A stretch of 64,000 nucleotides of DNA from Anisus vortex (GCA_949126835.1 OX421505.1:3157587-3221586); one strand, 5' to 3'; shown: positions 20,716-32,358, counted from the stretch's first letter. Program-made: numbers and translations. The notes: generated from the letters alone by a model not told the origin.

Positions 20716-21204
20716 TTAGAAAAGTGCAACTGTTAGGAAGTAGTTATACATCGCAATAAATACCAAATTTTTAAAGTCCGTCTTTAAACCGAGTCCGAAA
20801 TTTCTTTTAAACTGTTCTGTATCAACATAAACAAACTCCGCCCTCTCCACAACCTCAGGATATTCCCATTCGTGCTCCAAATCTTGAAGTGACCAAGTTG
20901 CCAGTTCCGTTTCCGGCCCTACATTTGTTGTCGCTTTTGATGTAGTTGCAGTTTTTCTTTCCGCCGGTGTGCACCTGCCGTCCACAGCAATCATATCGTC
21001 GTCTGGGCAGCAAACGGTGTTATTGTAGCCGCCGCAGGCGCTGCCTTCGAACTCCTTAAACATGTTATTGCGGATCCCACAGACGTCGCACCTGAAGCAC
21101 GCCGACAGACAGGGTTTTCCCGGAACCTCGTACCGGTAAAGACCGTCTTCGCACATAATTCTGGAATCTCTGGTCCTGTTGCAGGGTTCTGTCAGAATCT
21201 CGTA
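20716..21204 (-). CDS. TNFR-like gene B, exon 2 (C-terminal half)
   Basis: Acceptor TTCCCTCACAG, then phase-0 YEILTEPC, 162 residues to TAA 20718..20716. The second cysteine-rich block (CEDGLYRYEVPGKPC, CFRCDVC, CGGYNNTVCC) parallels gene A. The stalk differs: it is shorter in Thr and rich in Glu (ELATWSLQDLEHEWEYPEVV), and the C-terminus is FKNLVFIAMYNYFLTVALF with nothing after it. Joined to 24365..24045 the protein is 269 aa. The divergent stalk and end next to a well-kept cysteine block suggest the ligand-binding half is the conserved part. Secreted or lipid-anchored; no death domain. Confidence 0.78.
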   Translation of the reverse strand, partial: YEILTEPCNRTRDSRIMCEDGLYRYEVPGKPCLSACFRCDVCGIRNNMFKEFEGSACGGYNNTVCCPDDDMIAVDGRCTPAERKTATTSKATTNVGPETELATWSLQDLEHEWEYPEVVERAEFVYVDTEQFKRNFGLGLKTDFKNLVFIAMYNYFLTVALF

Positions 21205-21277
21205 CTGTGAGGGAATAAAAGAAAAGTAAGATTAAAAAAAAAACACACTTAAACACCACCAAGATTATACTCTAGAC

Positions 21278-21485
21278 CAATGGTCGGCAAAGTTTTGATA
21301 ATAGTGTGCCAAAGTGGAATTTCTAATTCATTGATTGTGCCAAAAGACCTAAAATCAGCCTGCATCACCTATCAATTTCTTAAATAAGAGACTTTAAATT
21401 TGCCTTTTTGTGGTTCTTCCGTGTGCCAATGAAAGTCGCTCTGCGTGCCACGTATAGCAAGCGTTTTCTAGGTTGCCGATTCCTG
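21278..21485 (-). mobile_element. hAT MITE, 208 bp
   Basis: Flanked by a perfect 8-bp duplication CTCTAGAC (21270..21277 and 21486..21493). Terminal motif GGTTGCCGATTCCTG at the right end; internal TTGCCxATGAAAGTCGCTCTG matches the family. Confidence 0.8.
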
Positions 21486-22039
21486 CTCTAGACTCTATAT
21501 TTTTTGTTACTTTACTTTTCTTTATAAATACTTTATATTTTATATCAACTTTGCACATTTTTCCTTCTATGTATGCATGTTTCGGACTGGCCGTGAAAGT
21601 CTCCGGAACAATGAACAACAAATGAACAATATTTTATTTACCACATAGTACATACTTACAATAAAGGCTCATCGACCTATTTCCCGTCATACTATCCAGC
21701 TGAAACTTCACTCATAAAGGTAAAGCCAACACATACTATCCAATTTTCTTCACCACTACCCCAAATGTTTTACTTTGTTTGTTCCATTACATTTTATGGT
21801 GCGCATTGTTAAATCCTTATTATTGTTGTTGTTTTCGCTCTATTGCTAAATTATTTAAATATTATTTTTTTTTACATTTCTTTCTTTGTGAGTTTCAAAG
21901 TGACAAAATCGTAGGAAGGTTTATAGACAACAAAAATGCGCATTAAGGATTTATTGGAAGAAATGTGTTTAATGTTCTGCAATGTCTTTACAAACATATT
22001 ACTGGGAACAATTAGCCTACTGTATAGACAAATAATGGA

Positions 22040-22252
22040 ACACGGTAGCCGAGCGACAGCGCGTTCGACTTGCGTACCGAAGGTCCCGTGCTCGAATCCT
22101 GGTGAAGGCTAGGATTTTTCCCCCCGAGTCTATCCAGCTCTGATGGGTACCTGACATTAGTTGGGGTAAAATAAAGCGGCTACACATTGTTCTGGCCACT
22201 AAAACTGAATGCTGCTCTACTGGGTCAACTGGATCTAATGGGTACTTTACTT
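22040..22252 (+). mobile_element. tRNA-derived SINE
   Basis: Head 'GTAGCCGAGCGACAGCGCG' (A-box-like) and 'GTGCTCGAATCCTGG' (B-box-like); body 'GTCTATCCAGCTCTGATGGG'. Confidence 0.8.
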
Positions 22253-22757
22253 ATCTAATGAGACATACTGATTTCAGTTGTACAATAGAAAAACAACAGT
22301 AACACTGAGGATAAAAATAAACAAATTAGTTTACCTGTTTAACTTTACCGCTTTAGGTATCTATGTATCTGCCTTATCTTTAAAATATACTAAGAACGGT
22401 TAGCCTATTGTAATGAAGAAAAAAAACACTCCTGAGGCTAAAAATAGAACTTATTTTTCCCGTTTAACTGTGCAAGGTTACGTTTGCAATACAAAAGAGT
22501 TTTGTAGGAACTAGCATGGAACGATTCAATTATCTACATGGTTTTTCTTTTGTTTACATAGGTAACAGGCAACCTAGGTAAGAAATAGAAGTGTATGTGT
22601 CACTACTGATATAGGCATGGGTAGCAATAGAAGGAGTTAGTGTCTCACTTAACCTGTTGGAATGACGCCAAATATTCTTGCCCTTAAGGCATTTAATGCT
22701 TTTGTTATATGTTAGGTTTATATTTGAATTATTAGGAGAACAATTTTTACATATAGG

Positions 22758-22765
22758 CATCTCTC

Positions 22766-22851
<86 letters not shown>
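22758..22851. repeat. Composite (CT)n(AT)n(AG)n microsatellite
   Basis: The CT half and the AG half are reverse complements around an AT core, so the tract is an inverted repeat. Confidence 0.92.
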
Positions 22852-22965
22852 TATAATAAGATCGTGTTTGTGTCCCCACGGATCCCCATTGGTCAATTTG
22901 AAAACACATGAGTTTGTGTTACTGACCTATTTAGGCCTAGACCTATATAATTTTTCACATCTAAC

Positions 22966-23050
22966 TTGTGTCTTTGCTAGCTCAGTGGTAAATCTAGCGG
23001 ACTGCTATGCGGTCGACCCGGGTTCGAATCTCCAGTTAGACTATACTTTT
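22966..23050 (+). mobile_element. tRNA-like SINE head
   Basis: Good A box TAGCTCAGTGG and B box GGGTTCGAATCTC, but the acceptor and T-stems do not pair well and it runs into T-rich sequence. Read as a SINE head rather than a working tRNA. Confidence 0.5.
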
Positions 23051-23330
23051 TTTTTCTACAATTTTTTTTTTAACTTTTAAAATTAAAAGACATTGAAAAT
23101 CTACGGGCAATTTACATTTTTGTTAAATAAAAATACCTGCCTATTTTTATACCCGATTACAATATTTATATTTATTTTAAATTACTTTCCTAAAAGTCTT
23201 CAGTAAAAAAAAAAATTATTTAAATATTAGATTTATAGCTTTCTTTTAATTGTAGTTTATACATTTTTTATCTGCGCCTTATAAAGTCCTGTTTTTTTAT
23301 CACCCGGGCAACGCCGGGCAATGTAGCTTG
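23051..23330. other. T/A-rich stretch
   Basis: No feature recognised. Ends with 'CACCCGGGCAACGCCGGGCA', a small GC-rich inverted repeat, and a TA run (23329..23346). Confidence 0.4.
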
Positions 23331-23365
23331 TATATATATATATATACCATTAGATCTATATACAT

Positions 23366-23528
23366 AAAAAAGTATCCCGTCGGACCAAACAGATCCATAG
23401 GCCTTTCTTCGGCCTCGGCATACATAGCAAGAGATTTTGTGGCCAGCTCATTGCCACAGCCGCCTTTATTTTACCTCAACTTAAGTCAGCTACCCATCAC
23501 AGCTGGGTAGACTCAGAGACACCCTGCC
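23366..23528 (-). mobile_element. tRNA-derived SINE, 3' part, minus orientation
   Basis: 'CGTCGGACCAAACAGATCCA', 'TTTTGTGGCCAGCTCATTG' and 'CATCACAGCTGGGTAGACTC' match the family; the head is missing. Confidence 0.65.
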
Positions 23529-24044
23529 CCATCCATAACTATCTATTAATGTATCTATAAATCTATTTATTTTTCTTCATATCTTTCACTACTTCTTTCT
23601 ATTTATCTTAAGGCATGCCGACAGACAGAGATACAAATACGGCAAGAAAATAACATAGATATATTCTAGCTACACACAATGTTACCTAAATTGCCAAAAC
23701 TATTGACGACAGCGATCTATACCTTTAACCTAGTTGATTTACTTGGCGAAACCAGTTTCTTGCTGCAATAAAACATTTCCAAAAAGACTCGCTAGCAATT
23801 AATAAGTAACTGGGAAGTTTAATTCCTAGAAATACGATTTAATACGGTAACTAACTTTGTTTTTTGTTAATTGAAGTAAACTGTGTAAACATGGCAGTGC
23901 ATTAATAGAGCTAATCTTGCAGTGCAATTATTTTAGCTAAACTTGCCTCATGCTAAATTGGGCTTTTTTGTTTCTTGCAGTGTAATTAATGTTGCACTTA
24001 AATATTATTCGCAACTGTAGGGCCTGAACAGAAAGTGGGCCTAC

Positions 24045-24365
24045 CATGCCTGGTTCCTGACATTTCTGACATCTAGACAGCCTGTTGGTCTTGACCATTT
24101 GACGCGTCATGAACGTGCCTTCATCGCAGGGGGAGCACTTGTACCAGTCCAGGTACTCGCCCTCCTGGCAGACGATATGCGGCTGGCCGTCGTCGGGGTC
24201 AATGGTTCCAGTGGCCAAGTGAGAAGGCCTGGACGGTATGTCTGGGTCGCAGATTGTCCGGTCAATCTTAGCATGCAATACAGTCCAGTGGTGTCGATTG
24301 TATGCGAAAACGTATAACTCGGTGAGGCAAATAACCAGAAGTCCTAGTGAGAACTGTAGCTGCAT
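24045..24365 (-). CDS. TNFR-like gene B, exon 1
   Basis: 107 codons from ATG 24365..24363; donor GTAGGC follows codon ATG, phase 0. Hydrophobic N-terminus (LGLLVICLTELYVFAY) as signal peptide, then CDPDIPSRP, CQEGEYLDWYKCSPCDEG and LSRCQKC: six cysteines as in genes A and C. Between the signal and the first Cys there is a longer linker than in the paralogues. It is the most upstream member of the array. Confidence 0.8.
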
Positions 24366-25296
24366 GTTGATGTGTCGATGTTTTTCAATTCAACAGTTGG
24401 GCTGGCTAGATTGTGTCTTGTGTCAAAGTTGTGTCTTACACTTCATCGGTGGGCCTTATAGCATCTTGCGTCCTACATGTTATCGGTGGGCCATAGGGGA
24501 TCTTCTGTCGTACACCTAAAATGTGCGTTACATAGAGTTCGTTCAAGGTTGAAGATTGTGCGTCACTAATTTAAACAAAATACAGCATAGAAAATAATTA
24601 ATGCAAGTTTTCATAAAGAATTCTGAATTTGTTTAATAATTAAGCTATAAAAAAACTACTACTAGTCTAATAATATAACGAGTGAATGCAGCCGTAAGCT
24701 TAAATGTCTTTTTAACTGTCCACCTTTAGATTATATACAGAGATTGAGAAAAAGCTAAATAGGTATGTTATAGACTAGACTGAAAAATAAAAGCATAGGT
24801 ACTGTCTCTCAGTATGGAACAAATTAAAACACACGAAACTAAATACATACCTGGTCTTGAGCAATAGACTTGTAGCGTACGTACAAGGTATAGAAATAAA
24901 AACGAAGCCAATTTTGGTTTGTTACGTTGGCTAAAAATAGACAAAATAGAGACGTGAAGCGTAAATATCAAACTTAGCAAGATATGGTACAGGGATTATT
25001 TTTTTTACTTACAAAACATACAAAGGAGAGGAGGGGGGGGGGTAGTATCTAGTGAGACATACTGATTTCAGTTGTCAGATTACAAACATAGCCAAACCTA
25101 CTCTAATCAAGGGCAATACAAACAGAGCCAACCCAACTCTACTCCAGGACAAAGTGCCCAAAGAATGTATATTAGCAAAATGTAACTCCTCCTTCTCAAG
25201 ACCCAAGAAAGTATAGATGTTTCCCTAAAAGGCATAGCAATAACATATACAGCACTAGAGCATATAATATGTAGCAGTATAAAGAATCATCTAGCT
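24366..25296. other. Upstream region of TNFR gene B
   Basis: AT-rich. Contains two imperfect copies of a 'CATCGGTGGGCC' motif near 24442 and 24481, and a G-run at about 25030..25041. The string 'GAGACATACTGATTTCAGTT' (about 25055) also occurs at 22260. No clear promoter element. Confidence 0.35.
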
Positions 25297-26692
25297 CAGT
25301 GGTTCCCAAACTTGTTTAGGCCGCGACCCCTTTATACAGTTTATCATGCTTTGGCGACCCCCCCTCCCCCCAAAAAAAAAATTAAAAAAATAATAATAAT
25401 AAATGAATGATGATAATAAATAATTTCGTCCCTACTTTATTTACTGCATTTTGCGACTGTTATGAATTGTAATGTAAATATCTGATGTGCAGGATGTATT
25501 TTTATTGTTACATATTGAACCTAATTAAAGCATAGCGATTAATCGTAAAAAAAAAAAAAGAAAACATAAAAACAAATGTAATTAAATATTTCAAGATACC
25601 GGTATAGGCTTAGGCCTATATTTCTTATTACAACTCGAACGAGAGCTATTGTGATGTTTGACATTGCCTATTACTCAACGGTTCTGAAATTATCGGGACA
25701 GTCTTTGCCAGAGCACAACTAAGCAGTTTATCTTCAACAACAAGTCTACTGTGTTTAGATAACCAACAAGGTGGAAAAGCAAGTTTACTCAGATATGTTG
25801 TTAGTAATGGAAGCAAATAGCGCAACACAATCTCAGTCAACATAGTTTATGACTGCAAACATTAGATCCATAATTTTGTGAATGTGAATGGGCTTCTGGC
25901 AAGTAGATAGATATGTGGTGTCGGATAGACTTGGAAAGTACCAAGAAATTTCGGCTGCAAGCATGTGAAAGTGTTATTTCACGGATTCAATCATCGTAAT
26001 CAGTTTGTCTGCTTAAATGTCATGATTTTCTAAGAAAGCAGATAAAATAGACCAGGAGCCGCATGAGAAAAAAAGTGCTGGTTCGATCCTTCTTTCCAAC
26101 ATTAGTCAAATCTAAATGATTTATTTGCATTACATACGTTTATAAAAATCAGGAATCTTTTAAAAGATCTGTCGACCATTTTATCAAATTGTCATAGATT
26201 TACCATTAGGATGTAATCATATCATTCACAGCCCTACATGCCTATTCACAAACTTTAATCAAGTACAGTATTGATCTTACAAATAATATTACAAAGATAA
26301 ACTCTTATGGGTCCCGGTGCGGCTCAATAACTGCAAACACACACACGCACACCTCTTCGTGGAGACTGAAGTAGACAACATATACATTTCATTTTTATCC
26401 AATTTTTTTATGCAAAGGCTAAAGTTTCTTTTGGACTGATCGGATCTTTTTAGATAAATTAAGTCATGTTACATTTTCCTCTTTGCAGTGATAAATTTAA
26501 CTCATTCAAGACGACAATGATGTCAACCAAGTATCTGCATGTCAGTGGACTCGCTTGGAGACGGAAAGATGAGCTGCGTTTCGGCTTCTAAGACCATCGA
26601 AAACATACGTTTTCCGAAAGTCTTTGGCGACCCCCGCGAAATCGTCATTCGACCCCCAAGGGGGTCACGACCCACAGTTTGGGAACCGCTGA
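25297..26692 (-). mobile_element. hAT transposon, ~1.4 kb, decayed
   Basis: Inverted ends CAGTGGTTCCCAAACT (left) and AGTTTGGGAACCGCTGA (right), flanked by ATCTAGCT on both sides (25289..25296 and 26693..26700). The ends match the style of Charlie-like hAT elements. The transposase sits on the minus strand and only its C-terminal part is readable. Confidence 0.8.
25646..25843 (-). pseudogene. hAT transposase C-terminal remnant
   Basis: Reads LLPLLTTYLSKLAFP, then a Lys/Arg stretch, VEDKLLSCALAKTVPIISE. This matches the hAT dimerisation region ('LLPFxTTYLCExxFS ... L..ALxxxxPRI') of ZBED5/Charlie-like transposases. Key N-terminal and catalytic parts are not readable, so it is inactive. Confidence 0.6.
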
Positions 26693-26760
26693 ATCTAGCT
26701 AGACTAGACACACAAAAATCACCGAAACTACATCAACACGGCTTCATGAAAAACAATGAA

Positions 26761-26907
26761 TTTGAAACACAATTAATAAATTTAATAGATGGCTTATATT
26801 AGATAGATAATAACTAAATTAATACATTTAATAGATGGCTTATATTAGATAGATAATAACTAAATTAATAAATTTAATAAATGGCTAATATTAGATAGAT
26901 AATAACC
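26761..26907. repeat. Three tandem copies of a ~46-53 bp unit
   Basis: Unit 'TTTAATAGATGGCTTATATT' plus 'AGATAGATAATAACTAAATT'. The third copy has several changes. Confidence 0.85.
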
Positions 26908-27350
26908 ACATTGACGCTAAATAACCTTTTTTTCTAAAGCATTCGATAAGCTTTAGTTTAAGGGGTCTGAAACAAGAGGTCACCAAGTGGATATTTAGAT
27001 CTATGGCTCGCCAGTAAGCTTACGAAAAAAAGTACTATTCGTGAAATTCAGTCATCTAGTAGGCTACTGATACACATCAAATTGTATTGTTAATTTTATA
27101 TACGTAGCATGCTTATTAAAATAAAATCTGATTTTAGAAAGTAAATACAGCTGTAGTTAATAATAAACCATTATTTCAGTATTGTGTTTTTTTTTTTTTA
27201 AATAGGGTTGGGTTGTTTGTGTGTTTGTGTGGAGGGGGGGGGGGGCGTTTCTTGACACATCTCTTAAGTGATAAAATGGCACATGCCTACATCTGAGTTT
27301 GAGACCCCGGCTATCGCTCAACATATTAGTTGACTAAAAAAATAATAATA
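26908..27350. other. Spacer without recognised feature
   Basis: AT-rich with a T-run (27187..27199) and a G-run (27231..27245). Confidence 0.4.
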
Positions 27351-27812
27351 AAATTGTTCAGCATCTATGGTCTCTTACATCAGTGAATTTAAGTTGAGCC
27401 AGGTTGAATTGCAGTAAAATTGTTCAGCATCTATGGTCTCTTACATCAGTGAATTTAAGTTGAGCCAGGTTGAATTGCAGTAAAATTGTTCAGCATCTAT
27501 GGTCTCTTACATCAGTGAATTTAAGTTTAGCCAGGTTGAATTGCAGTAAAATTGTTCAGCATCTATGGTCTCTTACATCAGTGAATTTAAGTTGAGCCAG
27601 GTTGAATTGCAGTAAAATTGTTCAGCATCTATGGTCTCTTACATCAGTGAATTTAAGTTGAGCCAGGTTGAATTGCAGTAAAATTGTTCAGCATCTATGG
27701 TCTCTTACATCAGTGAATTTAAGTTGAGCCAGGTTGAATTGCAGTAAAATTGTTCAGCATCTATGGTCTCTTACATCAGTGAATTTAAGTTGAGCCAGGT
27801 TGAATTGCAGTA
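27351..27812. repeat. 66-bp minisatellite, seven copies
   Basis: Exact 66-bp period starting 'AAATTGTTCAGCATCTATGG'. The copies are almost identical (the one change I noted is AAGTTTAGCC in the third). Confidence 0.95.
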
Positions 27813-28319
27813 GCGTAGCCAAGCGTGAAGAGCAAGCAACGGGTTATGGAAGTCATCCGTAAAAAAAATCAACTGATATCTTTGGGCGGTATTAATGAAG
27901 AATAATAAAACTCCACTGTACATTTCAGACAACTGGGAATAAAATAACACGTTTTCCAAGGGCATTAACTTTAAAAAAAAGCTTATAACTACCATTTATT
28001 GTAGTTATTTCCCTTGGACATTTTGATTAAGAATATTTTGTCCATATTATTCTTTAATCTTTTTTTTCTGTTTTATTTTTTTTTTTTACCAGGTTTATAT
28101 CAAACTTTTCTACAATAGTAAATTTTAAAGTGTATATTGATCTATTATAAGCAGAATATTGATCTGATGTTACGAATATAATGTAATCTTCGAAGACAAT
28201 ACAATAATTCTAAATGAATGTTGTAGATTTAAGAAATGTCACAATGGCTTCTAGGGTTGGCAAGAAGTTCTAATGTCGAAAATAGTTGACAAACTGGCCT
28301 TATATCTGTAGTACATGAC
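27813..28319. other. Spacer without recognised feature
   Basis: T-rich, no ORF of interest. Confidence 0.4.
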
Positions 28320-28565
28320 AGGACGGCATATTGTCTGTAGGTGGCCTAATATCTGTAGGGAGCATAATGTCTATAGGTGGTCTAATGTCTGTAGGTGGCC
28401 TATTGTAGGTGGCCTAATGTCTATGGGTGGCCTAATGTCTATAGGTGGTCGAATGTAGTTGGCTTAATGTATGTAAGTAGTCTAATGTCTGTAGGTGGCC
28501 TAAAATCTGTGGGTGGCATAATGTCTGTAGTTAGCATAATGTCTGTAGCTGGCCAAATTTAGGTA
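28320..28565. repeat. Degenerate ~18-bp minisatellite
   Basis: Repeated 'GTCTGTAGGTGGCCTAAT' with many substitutions and deletions, about 12 units. Confidence 0.85.
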
Positions 28566-29229
28566 GTATAATATATATATATATAATATATAATGTATGT
28601 AGTATTTGTCAAGATGGTCTGTTTGAATTGAATGATAACATTTCTTGATGTCAGTAATAGATTCTAGATTTCCTGATGTTTATAATAGATGACAAGATGT
28701 CACAAAGTCAGATTTTAAATGACAAACGTATTAAAGTCTGTTGTAGATGACATGATGACATAATGTTGTGTCATTATTGCTAGACATTCTAGTAGATCAC
28801 ACGATGGCCTATAGTCGAAATATTAATTGACATTTTTATTATATTTAAGTTTGATACAAATAAAAGTAAAAAAAAACAACAACAGACAACATAAAGATGA
28901 CCTTTTAGATTTAGTCAAAAATAAGATATCGATATTCAAACGCATAACATTTCTTTCAAAAATGACATAAAATTAGATCGAATATTGACAAGTAAAATGT
29001 TTAAAATTGCAATAATAAATACACATCTAAAAGATATAAAAAAAATTAACATATAAATTAACCATTTTTAATTTGCATATGTATTACAACAAGTATTTCA
29101 AAAATAGTAACAATACATTTATTTAATCAACAAGAATCACACAGAATTTGCAAATATTTATAAAAAAAATGTATCATTGCTCTTGTCTGGTTGCATTGAT
29201 TCAAACTTTTACATCAACAAATGATAGAA
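28566..29229. other. AT-rich spacer
   Basis: A (TA)n tract at 28569..28593. After it, 'GATGACAxGATGTCACAA'-like phrases recur loosely up to about 28810. Nothing else. Confidence 0.35.
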
Positions 29230-29522
29230 ATATAGGACAGGAGGGCAAAGAGTAAAGTAGTAATAATACATAAGGCATTAAACTTTAATTTACAAATTCA
29301 ACACAAAAACAACATGTTGCAATGCTCAGATAAACATAAGAACAAAAAACAATGTCCTTATCCCTTATAGCGAGAACAAATGCATATAAGTACTATTTCT
29401 TCTCGTGTGGTATTCGGGCATGGAATGGGTTGCCTGAACAAACCAGGAATACCAGTAACTTAACATCATTTAAAACACTAATAGAAATGCACGACTCGAC
29501 TCAAACCACGGTAATGTGTAAG
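29230..29522 (+). mobile_element. CR1-like LINE 3' end
   Basis: 'AGGGCAAAGAGTAAAGTAGT' block through 'GGCATGGAATGGGTTGCCTG'; the tail is partly lost (GGTAATGTGTAAGATACGAT). Confidence 0.75.
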
Positions 29523-29916
29523 ATACGATAAATAACATATGTAGAAAAGCACTAAAAGCACTAAAAGGAACAATTGAAGAAGATAGTTCATTTATGGCGA
29601 CACGCACTATGCTTACAAGTGAACACCTCAACTTACACTTACACTAATAAAATATACGATGCATCTCGTTATTCTCCACAGTTAGTTTCAGATTTTCCTT
29701 TTTTTTCTATGCCTGGATCCATTTACTGTTTTTTAGACCTTTGAATGATTCTAGTAGTTTCCAAATTCCTTAAAAACTTTACAAATAGTAAAACTTCAAC
29801 AAAAAAAAACTATTAAAAAAAAAAATTAATACATTTTGAAAAACTTAGATATACCTCTAAATCCATAGAAATGGCCTATGCAACTCAGAAAATTGTGTAA
29901 TTTGGATTTTTTTTAC

Positions 29917-30060
29917 AGATTTAAACAGGACCCCACCAGACAGGATCTGCTATGGAACCCACTGAGAAAGAGACGGGTTGGTCGCTTTAAGACGGCTTCA
30001 GACCACCTGGAGACGCTCCTGCAAAGAGGAAATGAAAAGCTGCCACCTTTCATTGGGTGA
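29917..30060 (+). pseudogene. LINE reverse-transcriptase C-terminal scrap
   Basis: LLWNPLRKRRVGRFKTASDH resembles the 'WxPxGKRRRGRPKxTWRR' end common in RTE/Jockey-type LINEs; stops at TGA 30058..30060. Confidence 0.5.
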
Positions 30061-31278
30061 ATTTAAAAAAGGCTGCCTCCAGAATCGAGTACGCTGGAGA
30101 GTTGTTGTGGAAGTTCTATGTTCCACGAGGAAGCAAATGTACTAAGCATGTAAGCAAGCATCATACACAACAAAAAAATATATCTACTCTGCAGCATTTG
30201 ATTTGAATGAGAAATCTCAAATGAAAATGTTTGGTGCAAAAAGATGCGAACGTTGTGTAAGACGGATGTGACGTCAGTTAGAGACAAAAAAAATGAGAGA
30301 TTGAAGGAATAATCAATAAATATGTCTATGTTATTAAAATAATAAATTGAGGTATTGTAAATAAAAGAAATGAATTGAAGCTACGAGTTTGTGGATCTAC
30401 TATTTTTTTTTTAAATTAATTAAAGATGTGTTTACATATGTGAAGTATTTTGTAAGTCAATAATCTGAAGTATACACGCTACCAAATGATCAACATTATA
30501 AACGGCAATTATTTCAGCTAATAAATAACAATAAATAACGCCTCAAAACCAAAGTATCAACAATAAGAAAAGGACTCTTAACACCTACACCAAAACACGA
30601 AGGACTTAAATTAACTTTCTATTAACACAATGTATAATCTAAACTTGTTATAAAAAAACAATTACACTTAATAATAAGCTTGATTTTGTTTCATTAACAT
30701 ACCAGGAATAGTTGTAAATATTTCTCAGAACACTTTGAGAACAGCTCTCTATCCTAATATATAATATAAATAACCCAAAATATTATATTTGAGACTACAA
30801 ATAAACGAATAAAAAACTAGTAATATATAATAAGATTGTGTGCCAATTAAACTCTATTGTATTGTATTTCGTGCGTCGTAATCGACGATGACCATTTTTG
30901 TCGTCCTATAAGCCAATTAAACTACAAATATATATAAAAAAAACTTGAATAAAAAATATCACTATGAGATTTACAAGCTTAACTCAATCAATAAGTTAGT
31001 GAAGTGCTCTTAAATATTATATATAGCATAGTGAAGTGATAAAACATTTGTGTTATTCCCTTTCTGTAAATATACAGTTATATACTTTCGTTTTTTTCAG
31101 GAGCGGCATCAGATCCTAGGGAAATACTACCGGAACAGATCGTCAAAATATCAACAACTTGACATAATTTAACATCATTTAAAATCACTTAACATCACTT
31201 AACATCATTTAACATAAATTAACCCGAATTATAACTCGAACTATACTGGCTTTTCTAAATTAGCGAAATGGTTTTAAC
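30061..31278. other. AT-rich stretch downstream of the trypsin-like gene
   Basis: No gene. 'AACATCATTT'/'AACATCACTT' phrases repeat near 31165..31225. Confidence 0.4.
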
Positions 31279-31284
31279 TTTATT
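31279..31284 (-). terminator. AATAAA polyadenylation signal overlapping the stop codon
   Basis: The minus strand reads TTG TAA TAAAG: the TAA stop (31285..31283) overlaps AATAAA (31284..31279). If it is used, the 3' UTR is only tens of bases. Confidence 0.5.
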
Positions 31285-32199
31285 ACAAAGTTGAACCAAC
31301 AGCGCTATAATTAAGATAAGATGTTAAACTGCCACAATGTACATGTTTATATAGCATGCCACTGTAGCCAACACAATAGACACTGGCCCCGCTACTTCCT
31401 GGACATGTACAGGTTGAGTATTTAAACTTATTGTTACACATCCCGAGCAGGACTTTGTCCGTCCATTGACCAACACTGACCTGTTTAGAACATCCATGAG
31501 GATGTGACACTATAAAGCTTAACTTGTGAATATCTCGAGACTTATAGTACTTGGTAAACACTTTCCGCCACGTATCGGCCACATGTGCCTCCATTGTCTC
31601 CAGTTTATTTCCCAAACTTCTATCACAAGTCACAAAGGCTAGCTCACACCTGTCCGCCTCAATATTGACATCATAAGCACAAACATTATCTTTGATTGTG
31701 GTGAAAGGGCTATATTCACTATCATAAAACAATCTCAAGGTCGTGTGTCTCGCCTCAATGTCATCGACAACCACGTGCGCGGCTGTGTGCACGTAAATCT
31801 CCCACCAAACTTTGCTGGGTTCGTCTGAAGATCTACATTTATCGCATGGACATGTTTCTTTACCTTTCGCTGTGAACTTCATCACTCTACTCACCATTCC
31901 CGTCCCTGACCTAAAGGTTCTCTTTCGTCTCATCTCAGACAAAAAATATGGAATTTTTGTGTTTGGCCAAAACTCTGGTCTGTCTGGACTGGTCATGGTG
32001 ACACTTAGTCTAACTGTCAGGTCAGACACAGCTTTGATGAATTCATACAAATCACTGTCCTGGTGACCTTCAGGTAGATGTTCTAAGCTGAATGATTCAA
32101 TAGGTATAAACTCTGGATGACCTGGATTCTTCTTACAATTAACCCAATGCGTGCGTAACTCCGATTCCCCTCCCTCTGAAACCTGATTTTCATGTTCAC
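31283..32199 (-). CDS. Trypsin-like-fold protein, exon 3 (main exon)
   Basis: Carries residues 27-331 of a 331-aa protein. Acceptor CCTGTACAG, phase 1. In order: THWVNCKKNPGHPEFIP, DLYEFIKAVSDLTVRLSVTM, WPNTKIPYF, a CPCDKC cluster, VWWEIYVHTAAHVVVD, NIEADRCELAFVTCD, VSHPHGCSKQVSVGQW, TCTCPGSSGASVY, and a closing HVHCGS. TAAH (His168), EAD (Asp209) and GSSG (Ser296) fall in the order and approximate spacing of the trypsin triad, so a serine-protease fold is inferred; activity is not shown. I associate this domain string with an uncharacterised multi-copy mollusc family (memory, not searched). No signal peptide, so probably intracellular. Its role is unknown. Confidence 0.75.
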
Positions 32200-32292
32200 C
32201 TGTACAGGTAAAAATTTAATCATATGTAATAAAAGTACGATTTTTTTATCTATCAAAAATATATTTACATGTTAACAAATAAAGTAGCCTAC
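32200..32292 (-). other. Intron 2 of the trypsin-like gene
   Basis: 93 bp, phase 1, donor GTAGGC, acceptor TTACCTGTACAG. Confidence 0.65.
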
Positions 32293-32358
32293 CTATCAGC
32301 ATGAAACCATTTTCATTTTGCTGGCCATCAGTTTGATCAGCAACTAAACAGATGCTAT
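32293..32358 (-). CDS. Trypsin-like-fold protein, exon 2 (66 bp)
   Basis: Acceptor ATAACATTTCAG, donor GTAGGC, both phase 1. Adds (D)SICLVADQTDGQQNENGFMLI(G) in an open frame. With exons 1 and 3 the coding length is 996 bp, exactly 332 codons, which supports the chain. Confidence 0.65.

Larger units (their letters stand above)
21205..24044 (-). other. Intron of TNFR-like gene B (phase 0)
   Basis: 2,840 bp, donor GTAGGC, acceptor CCCTCACAG. Much longer than the gene A intron because it holds a hAT MITE, two SINEs, a tRNA-like head and a composite microsatellite. Confidence 0.7.

Noticed and set aside
22966..23050. Possible tRNA gene
   Set aside because: A and B boxes are good, but the stems do not pair and a SINE-like context follows.
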